From CBDBEU01 sp965204565 (lineage in GTDB: Bacteria > Pseudomonadota > Alphaproteobacteria > Rhizobiales > TMED25): 64,000 nt of DNA. Below, in pieces: positions 1 to 9,144 of this stretch. The notes below the pieces were generated by a model. The model saw nothing but the letters and a program-made list of their open reading frames with translations, made no database searches and had not been told where the DNA came from. The stretch covers positions 1,550,001 through 1,614,000 of the forward strand of contig CBDBEU010000005.1 in NCBI GenBank assembly GCA_965204565.1, written 5' to 3'. Position 1 is the stretch's first letter. Every line of letters begins with the position of its first letter. The position numbers and the translations under genes are program-made.

Positions 1-760
1 AAGCAGCCCATCTTCCTCGACCTCCTTGCACGGTGAGCGCGGCAGCGGTGGCCACGGGATGGGCCATATAGGTGTGGCTGTGGGTAAAAGCGCCTGAGTC
101 CTCCTCCAGAACGCACACCACTTTTTAGTGCGCCAGCATGGCGCCGATCGGCAGGTAGCCGCCGCCCAGCCCCTTGGCCATGGTGATCATGTCAGGCACC
201 ACACCCGTCCTGCTCGCAGGCAAACAGCGTGCCGCAGCGCCCGGAACCATCACCTCATCGAGGATCAAGACCGCGCCATATTCATCGCAGATGCGGCGCA
301 AATGACCGAAATAGCCCGGCACTGACGGCACCGCGCCAAGAGAGGAGCCGACAACAGTTTCGACAATGACGGCGATCGGGCCCGGCGCGCTCGCCTTGCC
401 CAAGCTTGAGCTGGTACTGGCGCGCCAGTTTAAGCGCTGCCTCATTGGCCTCGCTGCCACCGGAAACGTAATGAACGCTGGCAAAGCCTTCCGGTGCGCG
501 GGCGATCAGATGCTCGGCCGGCTCTGAGATAAAAAACGAGGTATGGGCATAGGCGATACGGTCAAGCTGATCCCTGATCGCCTGGCTGATGCGGGGGTGT
601 CCGTGACCAAGGCAGGAGACCACCGCGCCGCCGGAAAAATCGATATAGGTCTTGCTCTGGCGGCATCGGTGATGATAGCGCCCTTGCCTGCAACTGCGGC
701 CGGATAGTCATGCGCCAGCACGCGATGCATGACCCGAGTGTTGTTGGCTTTCGCCGCCAT
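1..760 (-). pseudogene. class-III aminotransferase, frameshifted and cut by the window edge
   Basis: Pieces of one PLP-dependent class-III (omega-type) aminotransferase appear in successive frames. The N-terminus starts at an ATG at 760 (MAAKANNTRVMHRVL). A second piece around 460-640 contains VSCLGHGHPRI and HYVSGGSEANEAALKLARQY. A third piece around 125-400 contains ICDEYGAVLILDEVM and the lysine-bearing MAKGLGGGYLPIGAM. At least two frameshifts and an internal deletion, estimated at 80-100 codons after LARQYQLKLGQ from the usual family length, make it non-functional. The 3' end lies beyond the window. Family identity is clear from the motifs; the substrate cannot be told. Confidence 0.8.
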
Positions 761-922
761 GTGTTCTCCTTGGGCGTTCCCTGTCCCCCTGCCCCCGGAC
801 TTCAGCCACTGATGAGCGATGACGCAAAGCCGGGATGCGCAGCAAGAGCATGGCAGCAGGCGCCGGAATGGCAAGGGATGCTTTCGGCCAATGCACACCC
901 GATGCGCGGATTGGCGAAGACG

Positions 923-2295
923 TTATTTGCTGTCAGTGGACTGCGGTGGCGGTAACGGGTGGGGATCTGTGCGGGCGGTGGCGGCAAATTGCAGTTTGCG
1001 GCGCATCCATTGATCGAGCCTGACGGCCTCGTCGGGTGAAAAACGAACGCCCAGCTTTGAGCGGCGCCACAATACGTCGTCGGCTGTTTGTGCCCATTCA
1101 TGGGCAATCAGCCAGTCGACTTCGCGCTCGCTCAGCGTTGCGCCGAGGATTTGGCCAAGATCGGCAAGGCTTGCAGCAGAGCCCAGCATGCTTGCCGCAT
1201 CGGTTCCATAGGCGCGCACCAGCCGGCAGGCCCAAACCTCGTCCAAAAACGTGTATCTGGTGCACAGTTCCGCAGCCAGCGCGGCAATGCCGTCGACCCC
1301 GCCATGTCGCCTCCCGGCAAGGACGCATCCCTGATCCATGAATCGCCGTGGATAGGCAAAAACGGATCGAGCTTGCCGAGTGCCGCCTCGGCAAGACGCC
1401 GGTAGGTGATGATCTTGCCGCCAAACACATTCAATAGCGAGGCTGCGCCTTCTTGTTCATTGAGATCAAGCACATAGTCTCTGGTTGCTTTGGCAGCAGA
1501 GCTGGCGCCGTCATCAAACAGCGGACGCACGCAGGAGTAAGTCCAGACAATGTCGGCTGGTGTCACCGGCTTTCTGAAATATTCCGAAACCGCCGCGCAC
1601 AGATAACTTGCCTCATCATCGGTGCACACGGCCTCGGAGGGGTCACGTGATGGTGGCATCGGTGGTGCCGATCAATGTGAAGTCGTCTTCGTAAGGTATG
1701 GCGAACACGATGCGCCCGTCCCCATGCTGAAAAATATAGGCCCGGTCGTACTCGAACAATTTGCGCACGACAATGTGGCTACCGCGTACCAGACGAACGC
1801 GGCCGGGACTGTTGAGGTGTACCCGGCCGGTGAGGATCTCATCGACCCAGGGGCCGCCGGCATTGACCTGCACCTAGGCATTGACGGTCTCGGTGCGGCC
1901 ATCAGCCAGATTTGTGGTCTTGACGGTCCAGCCAAAGGCGTCTCGTTCGGCATCCTCAAACCGGGTGCGCGAGCGAATGTCGGCGCCGCGCTCTGCCGCA
2001 TCTCGGGCGTTCAGCACGACAAGGCGTGAATCATCGACCCAGCAACCGGGATATTCAAAGCCTTTGACATAGATGGGTTTTAACGGTGCGCTGGCGGGAT
2101 CTGTGCGCAGGTCAAGCGAACGTGATGCCGGCAGGATCTTGCGCCCGCTCAGATGGCCGTAGAGAAACAGCCCGAGGCGCAACAGTCAGGCCGGGCGCAG
2201 GCCCTTATGATGGGGCAGAACGAAACGCAGCGGCCAGGAGATGTGGGGCATGGCGCTGAGCAGCACTTCGCGCACCAGCCGGCGTGACGCGTCCG
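923..2295 (-). pseudogene. glpD: aerobic glycerol-3-phosphate dehydrogenase remnant
   Basis: The translation in several frames follows GlpD, the membrane-associated FAD enzyme oxidising sn-glycerol-3-phosphate to DHAP. From 2295 downward it reads REVLLSAMPHISWPLRFVLP, LGLFLYGHLSGRKILPAS, NAGGPWVDEILTG, AIPYEDDFTLIGTTDATI and LLNVFGGKIITYRRLAEAAL, then a C-terminal domain ending at 923. The N-terminal FAD-binding Rossmann part (roughly 80 residues) is missing, replaced by unrelated sequence containing a short repeat also found near 36.1 kb. There are frame changes near 1873, 1650 and 1330. A decayed gene beyond reasonable doubt. Confidence 0.85.
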
Positions 2296-2375
2296 GTTTT
2301 CATGCAGTCCGGCAAGAACCACGGGCGAGGTGTGGCCCGATGACGACGAAATCGGCAATCCCGGCACGATATACG

Positions 2376-2482
2376 CCGGCGTCACCGTTCTCGATGTCCC
2401 TCGATCCCCACGACGATGGTCCGGGGTTGCAGATGTCCGCCTGTGGAGGCAATACCGGCTCGACGATGGCGTCATCCCGTGA
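2376..2482. repeat. dispersed repeat of about 105 bp, copy 1
   Basis: This stretch is nearly identical (only a few mismatches) and in the same orientation to 36045-36150. It sits where the N-terminus of glpD has been lost. I recognise no protein family or terminal inverted repeats in it. It may be a fragment of a gene or small element caught at two rearrangement points. Confidence 0.6.
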
Positions 2483-2503
2483 ATATCGGATAAAGTATCA
2501 GGA

Positions 2504-2845
2504 TTAATTTCTGTCGCGCAGGGCGAACGGTCCCGCACGCTCGTAAAGCCAGGGATACTGGCTCACCATGCGGTGCACGCGGGTGATGCAAAAAGCGGCA
2601 AGCGCGATCGCCAGAATGACACATGTGTCGATGACAAAACCCCACAGGGACAGAAGTTCTCCGCCAAACAATCCCCAGATGAAAAACCGGTCGGTTAGCC
2701 CCAACAGGAAGGCGTAGGGAAAGCTGCCAGACCGGCCGCCAGCGGCCCCCCAAGGGCTTGGCCCATGAGCCACCCGGCAACCTCCTTCGATCATCACCGT
2801 AACGCCGAAAAACACCGCCAAAGAATTACCCAGAAGTTCACTCAT
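2504..2845 (-). CDS. small membrane protein, DUF6867-like, possibly frame-disturbed
   Basis: A 113-residue frame with three hydrophobic stretches ends in SQYPWLYERAGPFALRDRN. A C-terminal YPWLYER(T/A)GPF block is, from memory, typical of the DUF6867 family found next to branched-chain amino acid ABC transporter genes in rhizobia. It lies directly after the livF remnant on the same strand, which fits. Residues about 22-42 (RVAHGPSPWGAAGGRSG) look out of frame: the neighbouring frame reads WAKPLGGRWRPVWQLS, more like the expected sequence, so two compensating frameshifts are likely. With its transporter partners broken the gene is probably not functional. The role of the family is unknown to me. 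Confidence 0.5.
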   Translation of the reverse strand: MSELLGNSLAVFFGVTVMIEGGCRVAHGPSPWGAAGGRSGSFPYAFLLGLTDRFFIWGLFGGELLSLWGFVIDTCVILAIALAAFCITRVHRMVSQYPWLYERAGPFALRDRN

Positions 2846-2857
2846 ACCGATGTCTCT

Positions 2858-3154
2858 TCAGCCGTCTCGACACCACCCTTCCAGATAGGCGCTGCGCACC
2901 TCCGGATGGGACAGCAACTCCTCACCAGTGCCACTCAAGGTGATTTGGCCATTGACCATTACATAACCGCGATGGGCAAGCCGAAGCGCATGAAACGCAT
3001 TCTGTTCAACCAGCAGGATAGTCATTTTGTCCTCGCGGTTGATCTCGTCAATGACCTCGAAAATCTGTTTCACCACCATCGGCGCCAGTCCCAGCGACGG
3101 TTCGTCGAGCAACAACAGTCGCGGCCGGCTCATCAGCGCCCGGGCGATAGCCAT
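2858..3154 (-). pseudogene. livF: branched-chain amino acid ABC ATPase LivF, C-terminal remnant
   Basis: Only the last 98 codons of a LivF-type ATPase remain: IARALMSRPRLLLLDEPSLGL (Walker B and D-loop region), VEQNAFHALRLAHRGYVM (H-loop equivalent) and the typical end with EVRSAYLEG. The Walker A half and ABC signature are absent; sequence upstream of 3154 is unrelated. LivF would power import of branched-chain amino acids with LivG, LivH, LivM and a binding protein, none of which is seen here. The truncation point abuts the DUF1465-rpmE segment, so a deletion or insertion joined them. Confidence 0.85.
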
Positions 3155-3230
3155 TAAACATTCGTAATCCAGTCATCTGGATGTGAGTGGGCCATGTCCA
3201 CTCTTTTTGACGCCACCCTGTTAGACTTGA

Positions 3231-3256
3231 GAGCCGCACATTGCGGCTCCTTTTTT
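3231..3256 (+). terminator. rho-independent terminator
   Basis: A perfect 8-bp stem (GAGCCGCA / TGCGGCTC) with a 3-base loop is followed by CTTTTTT. Read on the plus strand it would end transcription arriving from upstream before the DUF1465 gene. No intact plus-strand gene precedes it now, so it is probably left over from a gene lost in the rearrangement at 3154-3200. Confidence 0.65.
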
Positions 3257-3415
3257 GCCAAAATACCATTGGGTCCGCTGCTGCAATGGTCTGGGGAATG
3301 CTCGAATGCACATGACCAGCGCCATGGGCGCACCTTGCTTGCTTACCTGCCAAACACCTTCAACGTCACAAAATCGACGCTGTGTTGCGACAATTTTGGC
3401 TGGATGAGACTAGCA

Positions 3416-3953
3416 ATGAATAACGAAGGTACGCCACCTGGACAAATGGTCGATTTCAGCACCCGTTTCGCGGATTCCAAGCTGTTCCACCAAGGAATGG
3501 CACTGGTTGAGGAAACCGCGCATTATCTTGATGGTGATGGCCGCGCTCAGTCGCGTGGTTTGTCAAAACCGGTAGCGCTGACCTACGCAACCGAGAGCAT
3601 GCGTTTGACCACGCGGCTGATGCAGGTCGCATCATGGTTTCTCATTCAGCACGCCATCGCCGATAATGAAATGCCGACTTCTGAAGCTTACAGTGAGTCA
3701 AGGCGCGTGCCCCTGAAGCCGCTGGCCGCGAGGCGCGAGCGTCCCATAGATGCCGGTCTTCCCGAACAACTGCATGATTTGATCGCCCGCACGAACCCCA
3801 TATATGCCCGCCCCCATATATGCCCGCTTGTACCGGCTGGACGTGATGCTTAATCCAGCCGAAATGACCGATACTGACGTCTCCAACAAGGTGGTCGACC
3901 AGATTGATCAGTTGCGCGCCGCGTTCGGTTCTGATGGCGATGAGAGCCAATAG
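3416..3953 (+). pseudogene. DUF1465 family protein broken by a 16-bp tandem duplication
   Basis: From the ATG at 3416 the frame encodes a DUF1465-like helical protein (FSTRFADSKLFHQGMALVEE, TYATESMRLTTRLMQVASW). At 3796-3827 a 16-base unit is duplicated in tandem, which shifts the frame and gives a stop at 3853. Removing one copy restores YARLYRLDVMLNPAEMTD and DQIDQLRAAFGSDGDESQ, ending at 3953. The intact product would be about 173 residues, a usual family length. The gene runs convergent with rpmE, as in rhizobia. Function is unknown; the family is, from memory, an uncharacterised alphaproteobacterial one. As it stands the C-terminal 40 residues are lost. Confidence 0.8.
3796..3827. repeat. 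perfect 16-bp tandem duplication
   Basis: Two adjacent copies of CCCCATATATGCCCGC (3796-3811 and 3812-3827). Because 16 is not a multiple of three, the duplication frameshifts the DUF1465 gene. Replication slippage is the simplest origin. Confidence 0.95.
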
Positions 3954-3954
3954 A

Positions 3955-4179
3955 TCAGTTGCCGAGGATTCCCTCGAACTTTTTCTTGAATTTGCTGAGC
4001 CGGCCGCCACGGTCGATAAGATGCTGAGCACCCCCGGTCCATGCCGGATGGGTGGTTGGATCGATATCCAGCGTTAGCTTGTCGCCGTCCTCGCCATAGG
4101 TGGAACGCGTTTCGTAAGTCGTACCGTCGGTCATCACCACGGTGATCTTGTGGTAGTCGGGGTGGATTTCCAGCTTCAT
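3955..4179 (-). CDS. rpmE: 50S ribosomal protein L31
   Basis: A 74-residue protein starting MKLEIHPDYHKITVVMTDG and ending KKFEGILGN matches bacterial L31, a small protein of the large ribosomal subunit near the central protuberance. It has no cysteines, so it is the zinc-free (C-minus) form usual in alphaproteobacteria. Length is normal. It is convergent with the DUF1465 remnant, with only one base between the two stop codons, and divergent from the ABC exporter gene upstream. Confidence 0.97.
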   Translation of the reverse strand: MKLEIHPDYHKITVVMTDGTTYETRSTYGEDGDKLTLDIDPTTHPAWTGGAQHLIDRGGRLSKFKKKFEGILGN

Positions 4180-4463
4180 GGTTCTGGCTCGGTCGATGTT
4201 GTAATGCGTTTATGCCCCATTCGAGCGCGCGCGGATATAGCTGAACTTGCCATAAACCACAACACACATTGAACCATTTCTGGATCTTCGGTTCAGACAA
4301 TCGCGAAAATGCGCTAGAGCAGGGGTAACAGGCTCGGCGATTGACAGTTTGCGAAGTGCCAACCGCCTGGGATTTTCGGACGAGTACCGGACCAGACAGA
4401 TTCAAGGGTGGGTTTTTACCAGATGCGGGTCTACTTGCCCGCTTGATTTTGGGATATGTGCGC

Positions 4464-6305
4464 GTGGCAAACAGAGATCCATCAAATTCGAAATCACGCA
4501 CTGGCATCGACCCAGGCAGGCCAACAAGCGCGAGCATGCGCCCGCTTGCGGCATTGCTGCCATTCGCTATGCGCTACAAGCGCGCCATCATTTTTGCCTC
4601 TATAGCGCTTCTTGCTGCTGCCGCCGCGACTCTGGCGGTTCCGATGGCGGTTCGCCGCGTTATCGATTTTGGCTTCACCGAGGTCGATGCCAACTTCGTC
4701 AACAATTATTTCATGATGATGATCGCTGTGGTCGCGGTTCTCTCAATCGCCAGCGCCACGCGATTTTATTTCGTCACCTGGCTCGGAGAGCGTATAGTTG
4801 CCGATCTGCGCAGCGCCGTATTCAGCCATCTGCTTGCGCTGTCACCGGCGTTTTATGACGAAATGCGCACCGGCGAAGTGGTGTCACGCTTGACCGCCGA
4901 CACCACTCAGATCAAGACGGCGTTCGGCACCGGAGCATCAATTGCGCTACGAAACTTGGTGTTGTTCGTTGGCGCGGCTGTGATGATGATGGTGACCAGC
5001 CCCGAACTCACCGGCCTTGTTCTGTTGGCGGTGCCGCCGATCATCGTGCCATTGGTGATCATCGGCCGCTGGGTGCGCCGCCTGTCGCGTTATGCCCAGG
5101 ATACGCTGGCCGAGTCCAGCGCTTTTGCAAGCGAGAACCTTTCCGGAATTCAAACGGTGCAGGCCTATACGCGCGAAGCGTTGGCGCGCTCGGTGTTCGA
5201 TGCGCGGGTTGAAGAGGCGTTCCTCGGCGCACGAAGCCGTATGCGTGCCCGCGCGGTGCTCACCTCGCTGATCATCTTTCTGGTGTTCTCCAGCGTCGTT
5301 CTGGTCCTGTGGTGGGGTGCAAGCGACGTATTAGCCGGCGATCTCACCGGGGGTGAGCTTGGCCAGTTTGTCCTTTATGCGGTTTTTGCGGCCGGAGCAC
5401 TGGGGGAGCTGAGCCAGGTCTGGGGCGAAATCCAGCTTGCCGCCGGCGCTGCCGAGCGGCTCTCTGAACTGCTTGAGATCAAGCCCGCGATCACCGCGCC
5501 GGACGATCCGGCCGGACTGCCCGAGCCGGCACGGGGAGCCGTCAGCTTTAATGGCGTGAGTTTCGCCTATCCGGCGCGCGCCGACACTTCGACCCTTAAC
5601 GATGTGTCCTTTGCCGTTGAAGCTGGTGAACGGGTTGCCATCGTCGGACCCTCGGGTGCGGGAAAGAGCACCGTGTTTTCGCTGCTTCTGCGCTTTTACG
5701 ATAGCCAGTCAGGGGTTGTCAGCATCGATGGCGTGCCGATTGCGCATGTCCGTCCACACGATGCGCGCCAACGCATCGCCATCGTACCGCAGGAGACTGT
5801 GATCTTCGCGGCCAGCGCGCTGGACAATATTCGTTTCACCCGACCCGATGCCAGTGAAAACGAGGTGCGCGAGGCCGCCCGCGCCGCACTTGCCGACGGG
5901 TTCATTGAGGAACTACCAGAAGGATACAATTCTCAGCTGGGCGAGCGCGGCGTCAAACTCTCCGGTGGTCAGCGCCAACGCATTGCCATTGCCCGCGCCA
6001 TGCTTTCCAAGGCACCCATTCTTCTGCTCGATGAAGCTACCAGCGCACTTGATGCACAGAGCGAGCAGCAGGTGCAGCAGGCGCTGGAACGGCTGATGGC
6101 GGATCGCACGACATTGATCATCGCACACCGCCTTGCCACTGTTCAGAGCGCCGATCGTATATTGGTTCTGGATCACGGGCGGTTAGTGGCCGAAGGCACC
6201 CATGAGACATTGGCGGCGCAGGACGGTCTTTATGGTGAGCTCGCCAGACTACAATTTTCAACTGATAGACAAGGCGCTACCGATCTCGCCATTGAAAGCG
6301 CCTGA
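4464..6305 (+). CDS. ABC exporter, fused membrane and ATPase domains (ABCB type)
   Basis: A half-transporter of about 613 residues: an N-terminal six-helix type-1 exporter domain (from LLPFAMRYKRAIIFA, with GERIVADLRSAVFSHLLALS) followed by an ATPase domain with Walker A GPSGAGKST, signature LSGGQRQRIAIARAM, Walker B ILLLDEATSALD and H-loop IIAHRL. It probably works as a homodimer in the inner membrane exporting a lipid or hydrophobic compound; the substrate is not evident. The open frame extends upstream to an ATG at 4341, but that stretch lacks homologue-like sequence. I prefer the GTG at 4464, with the ATG at 4536 as alternative. Divergent from rpmE, as in rhizobia. Confidence 0.88.
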   Translation: MANRDPSNSKSRTGIDPGRPTSASMRPLAALLPFAMRYKRAIIFASIALLAAAAATLAVPMAVRRVIDFGFTEVDANFVNNYFMMMIAVVAVLSIASATRFYFVTWLGERIVADLRSAVFSHLLALSPAFYDEMRTGEVVSRLTADTTQIKTAFGTGASIALRNLVLFVGAAVMMMVTSPELTGLVLLAVPPIIVPLVIIGRWVRRLSRYAQDTLAESSAFASENLSGIQTVQAYTREALARSVFDARVEEAFLGARSRMRARAVLTSLIIFLVFSSVVLVLWWGASDVLAGDLTGGELGQFVLYAVFAAGALGELSQVWGEIQLAAGAAERLSELLEIKPAITAPDDPAGLPEPARGAVSFNGVSFAYPARADTSTLNDVSFAVEAGERVAIVGPSGAGKSTVFSLLLRFYDSQSGVVSIDGVPIAHVRPHDARQRIAIVPQETVIFAASALDNIRFTRPDASENEVREAARAALADGFIEELPEGYNSQLGERGVKLSGGQRQRIAIARAMLSKAPILLLDEATSALDAQSEQQVQQALERLMADRTTLIIAHRLATVQSADRILVLDHGRLVAEGTHETLAAQDGLYGELARLQFSTDRQGATDLAIESA

Positions 6306-6359
6306 CAAACCTCAGATCACAAATCCCCGATTGACCGGCACAGCAATCAAGCCAGTGTC

Positions 6360-7991
6360 CTAGCGCTCGGTCAGTTTCAGCTCAATCCGGCGGTTTTTAG
6401 CAAAGGCATCATCGTTTTCAGCCTCACCAAGCGGCTGGAACTCGCCAAATCCGGCGGCCACCAGCCGGCGTGGTGGCACCCCTTGTTTGATCAGATACTG
6501 CACCACGGAAATCGCGCGCGCCGAAGACAGCTCCCAATTGGAGCTAAACTGGAAGGAGTTGATAGCCCTCTTGTCGGTATGTCCATCGACCCGCAAGACC
6601 CAGTTCAACTCCTGCGGTATTTCCTTTTCGAGTTCGACGATCGCCCTTGCCAGTTTGTCAAGCTCGGCCCGGCCTGCTTGATTTACCGATGCCTGAGCGC
6701 TCTGAAACAGCACTTCGGACTGGAACACGAAGCGGTCGCCGACAACGCGGATATCGCTGCGATCGCTCAGGATCTGGCGCAGTTTGCCAAAGAACTCGGA
6801 GCGATAGCGCGACAACTCCTTCACCTTTTGTGCAAGCGCCACATTGAGCCGCCGGCCGAGATTGGCGATTTGAGTTTGCTGCTCAACGTCACGCAGTTCG
6901 GACGCATCAAGGACAGCCTGCAAGGCGCCGAGTTGGCGCCGCAGTGCTGATAGCTGAGACGAGAGCAGTTCAATATTCTGAAGGGCCTCATCGCGCGCAG
7001 ATACTGCACTTTGTAGCGAACCGGAAAGCGAGGTAATCCGCCGCCGGCTGGTCTCCTGTTCGCGTCTCAGATCGATGATCAGCTGGCGTGACTCCGCTGT
7101 TTCTTCAAGCTGGGTTTCGGCATAATCGGCGCGCGACACCGCAGAAATCAGATCGCCGCGCAGAGCCTGGATCTGGTGGTCTTTTTGATCCTGAATGACA
7201 ATCAGCTGTTCCTGCGCCGCTGCGAGCTTGGCCAACGCTTCGCGGCGTTGTTCCTCAGTTTGTTCAAGATTGCCGGTCAAGACCTCGATCCGTTGTCTGA
7301 CGGCAAGTTCGCTCTGTTTGAGTGCCTTGTCGCGCTCCTCGGCTTCAGTGCGCAATTCCAGGATCGAAATGCGCTGCGTTGCGCTGAGTGCGCGTTCGCG
7401 TTCGGCATCGGAACGCAGATCAACAATCAACGCTTCCTGGCGTGATGCAAGTACGCGTGCCTCGCCGATCGCGGCCTCGGCCGCATCGCGCTCCTGGCGC
7501 AGTTCGGCAAGCTCAAGCTTGTCCCTTTCAGTTTGCGAGCGAAGATCGACGATCGTGCGTTGCTGGCCTTCCAGTTCGGCAAGGGCGGACTGCCGGCCGC
7601 TCGATTCACGCTCGAGCTCGTCCTGCAAAATAACGATGCGGCTTTCAGCCTCAGACAGGCCCCCCTCGACCTGGACCAGTAATCCGGCCAGCCGCGCGCG
7701 TTCAGATTCAGCGGCGGCCAGATCATCGCTGAGTCCTGCAAAGCTTGCCTGCATGCTGCGTGAATCCGCCCGCTCTAGCGACAGAAGATCATTGAGCTCG
7801 GCAACCTGGCCGCGCAATTCGTTGAGTGCTGTGTCGCGCCCTGAAATCTCGTTTGCCAGCAGAAACTGTGCCAGCATGAAAACAGTCAGCAGAAACATGA
7901 TGACGAGCAACAGCGTCGCCATCGCATCGACAAATCCCGGCCAATAATCGTGCCCGCCGTCAAAGCGGCGTCGGCGCGCGATTGACGCCAT
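6360..7991 (-). CDS. MotB/OmpA-like protein with long coiled coil
   Basis: About 543 residues: one transmembrane helix near the N-terminus preceded by DYWPGFVDAMATLLLVIMF (the MotB/ExbD-like proton-channel helix with its conserved aspartate), a long coiled coil (about 60-380) rich in repeated EL/RSDAER-type heptads, and a C-terminal OmpA-like peptidoglycan-binding domain (RVDGHTDKRAI, ELSSARAISVVQYLI). It probably anchors a proton-driven stator to the cell wall. It follows the MotA-like gene directly; an upstream GTG at 8006 would make the genes overlap. Such pairs are common non-flagellar core genes in rhizobia. The process powered is unknown. Confidence 0.8.
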   Translation of the reverse strand: MASIARRRRFDGGHDYWPGFVDAMATLLLVIMFLLTVFMLAQFLLANEISGRDTALNELRGQVAELNDLLSLERADSRSMQASFAGLSDDLAAAESERARLAGLLVQVEGGLSEAESRIVILQDELERESSGRQSALAELEGQQRTIVDLRSQTERDKLELAELRQERDAAEAAIGEARVLASRQEALIVDLRSDAERERALSATQRISILELRTEAEERDKALKQSELAVRQRIEVLTGNLEQTEEQRREALAKLAAAQEQLIVIQDQKDHQIQALRGDLISAVSRADYAETQLEETAESRQLIIDLRREQETSRRRITSLSGSLQSAVSARDEALQNIELLSSQLSALRRQLGALQAVLDASELRDVEQQTQIANLGRRLNVALAQKVKELSRYRSEFFGKLRQILSDRSDIRVVGDRFVFQSEVLFQSAQASVNQAGRAELDKLARAIVELEKEIPQELNWVLRVDGHTDKRAINSFQFSSNWELSSARAISVVQYLIKQGVPPRRLVAAGFGEFQPLGEAENDDAFAKNRRIELKLTER

Positions 7992-7995
7992 TGGC

Positions 7996-9021
7996 CTAGG
8001 ACTCACCCGTCTCGTCAGGCCGCCTTGGCCGAGTTTGACGCGTCAGATCACGCAGCACTGGCGTGAGCTCCGCCTGTTGATCGGCCTGGACTTGCGCCCA
8101 TTCGCGCACAAGTTTTTGCTCCTGACGCATCTGGCGTACCAATTGCTGAACGCCATCGGCCAATTCCGCCAGGGCTTCGCCGTTTCCAGTCCCCGACAAT
8201 TGGCCATCGCGGATTGATGTCGCCAGCGCATCGATGCTGACCTGCATATCCTGGAGCGTGAAGCGCAGATGCACGGGTGTGGAGCCTGTGCCTGCCTCGC
8301 CGGAGCCAAGTTCGGTCACCGTTGACAGCCAGTCCTCAAGATCATTGTAAAAACGGTTCTGTGCCTGACCGGCAACCAGATCGAGGAAGCCCAGAATGAG
8401 CGACCCGGTAAGGCCGAACAGCGAAGATGAAAACGCCGTTCCCATGCCTGTCAGCGGCCCTTCGAGCCCTGCCTTCAGTTCTTCAAATACGACGCCGGAT
8501 TCAGAAACACCCACATCGAGCGAGCGGATTGTCTCACCTACAGATGTGATCGTCTGTAACAGGCCCCAGAATGTGCCGAGCAAGCCCAAAAAGATTAGAA
8601 GGCCGATGATATAGCGCGAATAGTCACGCACTTCGTCGAGCCGCGAACCGATCGAATCGAGCAATGAACGCATTGATGTTGTCGACAGCGACATGCGCTC
8701 TGTCTGGTCTGACATCATCGTCGCCATCGGAGCCAGTAATACCGGCGGTCGGCCAATATCGGCGGTCCGGTCGCCGATGTGAAAACTGTTGACCCACCTC
8801 ACTTCAGGATAAAGGCGAACCACCTGGATGAAGGAAAATACGATGCCGATCGCCAGCACGAACAAGATGACGCCGTTCAGAATTGGATTTGCCATGAATG
8901 CCGGAAGCAGGCTTGCACCCAGAATGATGGCAATCAGCAGGACAAGCGTCAAGAACAATGCCATGCCCAGCAGATAAACTTGCGGGTTGGTAATCTTCGG
9001 TCGAGCCGGGTCGATTGCCAT
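7996..9021 (-). CDS. MotA/TolQ/ExbB-like proton channel protein
   Basis: An inner-membrane protein with paired hydrophobic segments near the N-terminus (VYLLGMALFLTLVLLIAII, LNGVILFVLAIGIVFSFIQV) and a second pair around YIIGLLIFLGLLGTFWGLLQ and GMGTAFSSSLFGLTGSLILGF. The latter is the MotA/TolQ/ExbB signature region forming the proton path. The C-terminal 100 residues are cytoplasmic and charged. It should form a 5:2-type channel with the MotB-like partner downstream. I chose the ATG at 9021; the frame stays open to a GTG at 9144, directly after the IMPase stop. It appears to be in one operon with efp and the IMPase. Confidence 0.8.
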   Translation of the reverse strand: MAIDPARPKITNPQVYLLGMALFLTLVLLIAIILGASLLPAFMANPILNGVILFVLAIGIVFSFIQVVRLYPEVRWVNSFHIGDRTADIGRPPVLLAPMATMMSDQTERMSLSTTSMRSLLDSIGSRLDEVRDYSRYIIGLLIFLGLLGTFWGLLQTITSVGETIRSLDVGVSESGVVFEELKAGLEGPLTGMGTAFSSSLFGLTGSLILGFLDLVAGQAQNRFYNDLEDWLSTVTELGSGEAGTGSTPVHLRFTLQDMQVSIDALATSIRDGQLSGTGNGEALAELADGVQQLVRQMRQEQKLVREWAQVQADQQAELTPVLRDLTRQTRPRRPDETGES

Positions 9022-9144
9022 GTCGTAACAACTCGATTGCCAAGGGTGCATCACTTTAGCCAATTCTGGCACCGGGCGAAGAAGCTTCTGGGCACGGCGC
9101 GAAAATTCGCCCCAATCATGGCGAAACAATGCCTGCAGCGCCAC

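Noticed and set aside
2765..3157. A plus-strand protein opposite livF
   Set aside because: It is antisense to clear LivF sequence and has no recognisable features.
6360..9021. Zorya-type anti-phage system, since ZorA/ZorB are also MotA/MotB-like
   Set aside because: No ZorC, ZorD or ZorE gene is near; neighbours are efp, an IMPase gene and an ABC exporter, matching a conserved rhizobial core arrangement.
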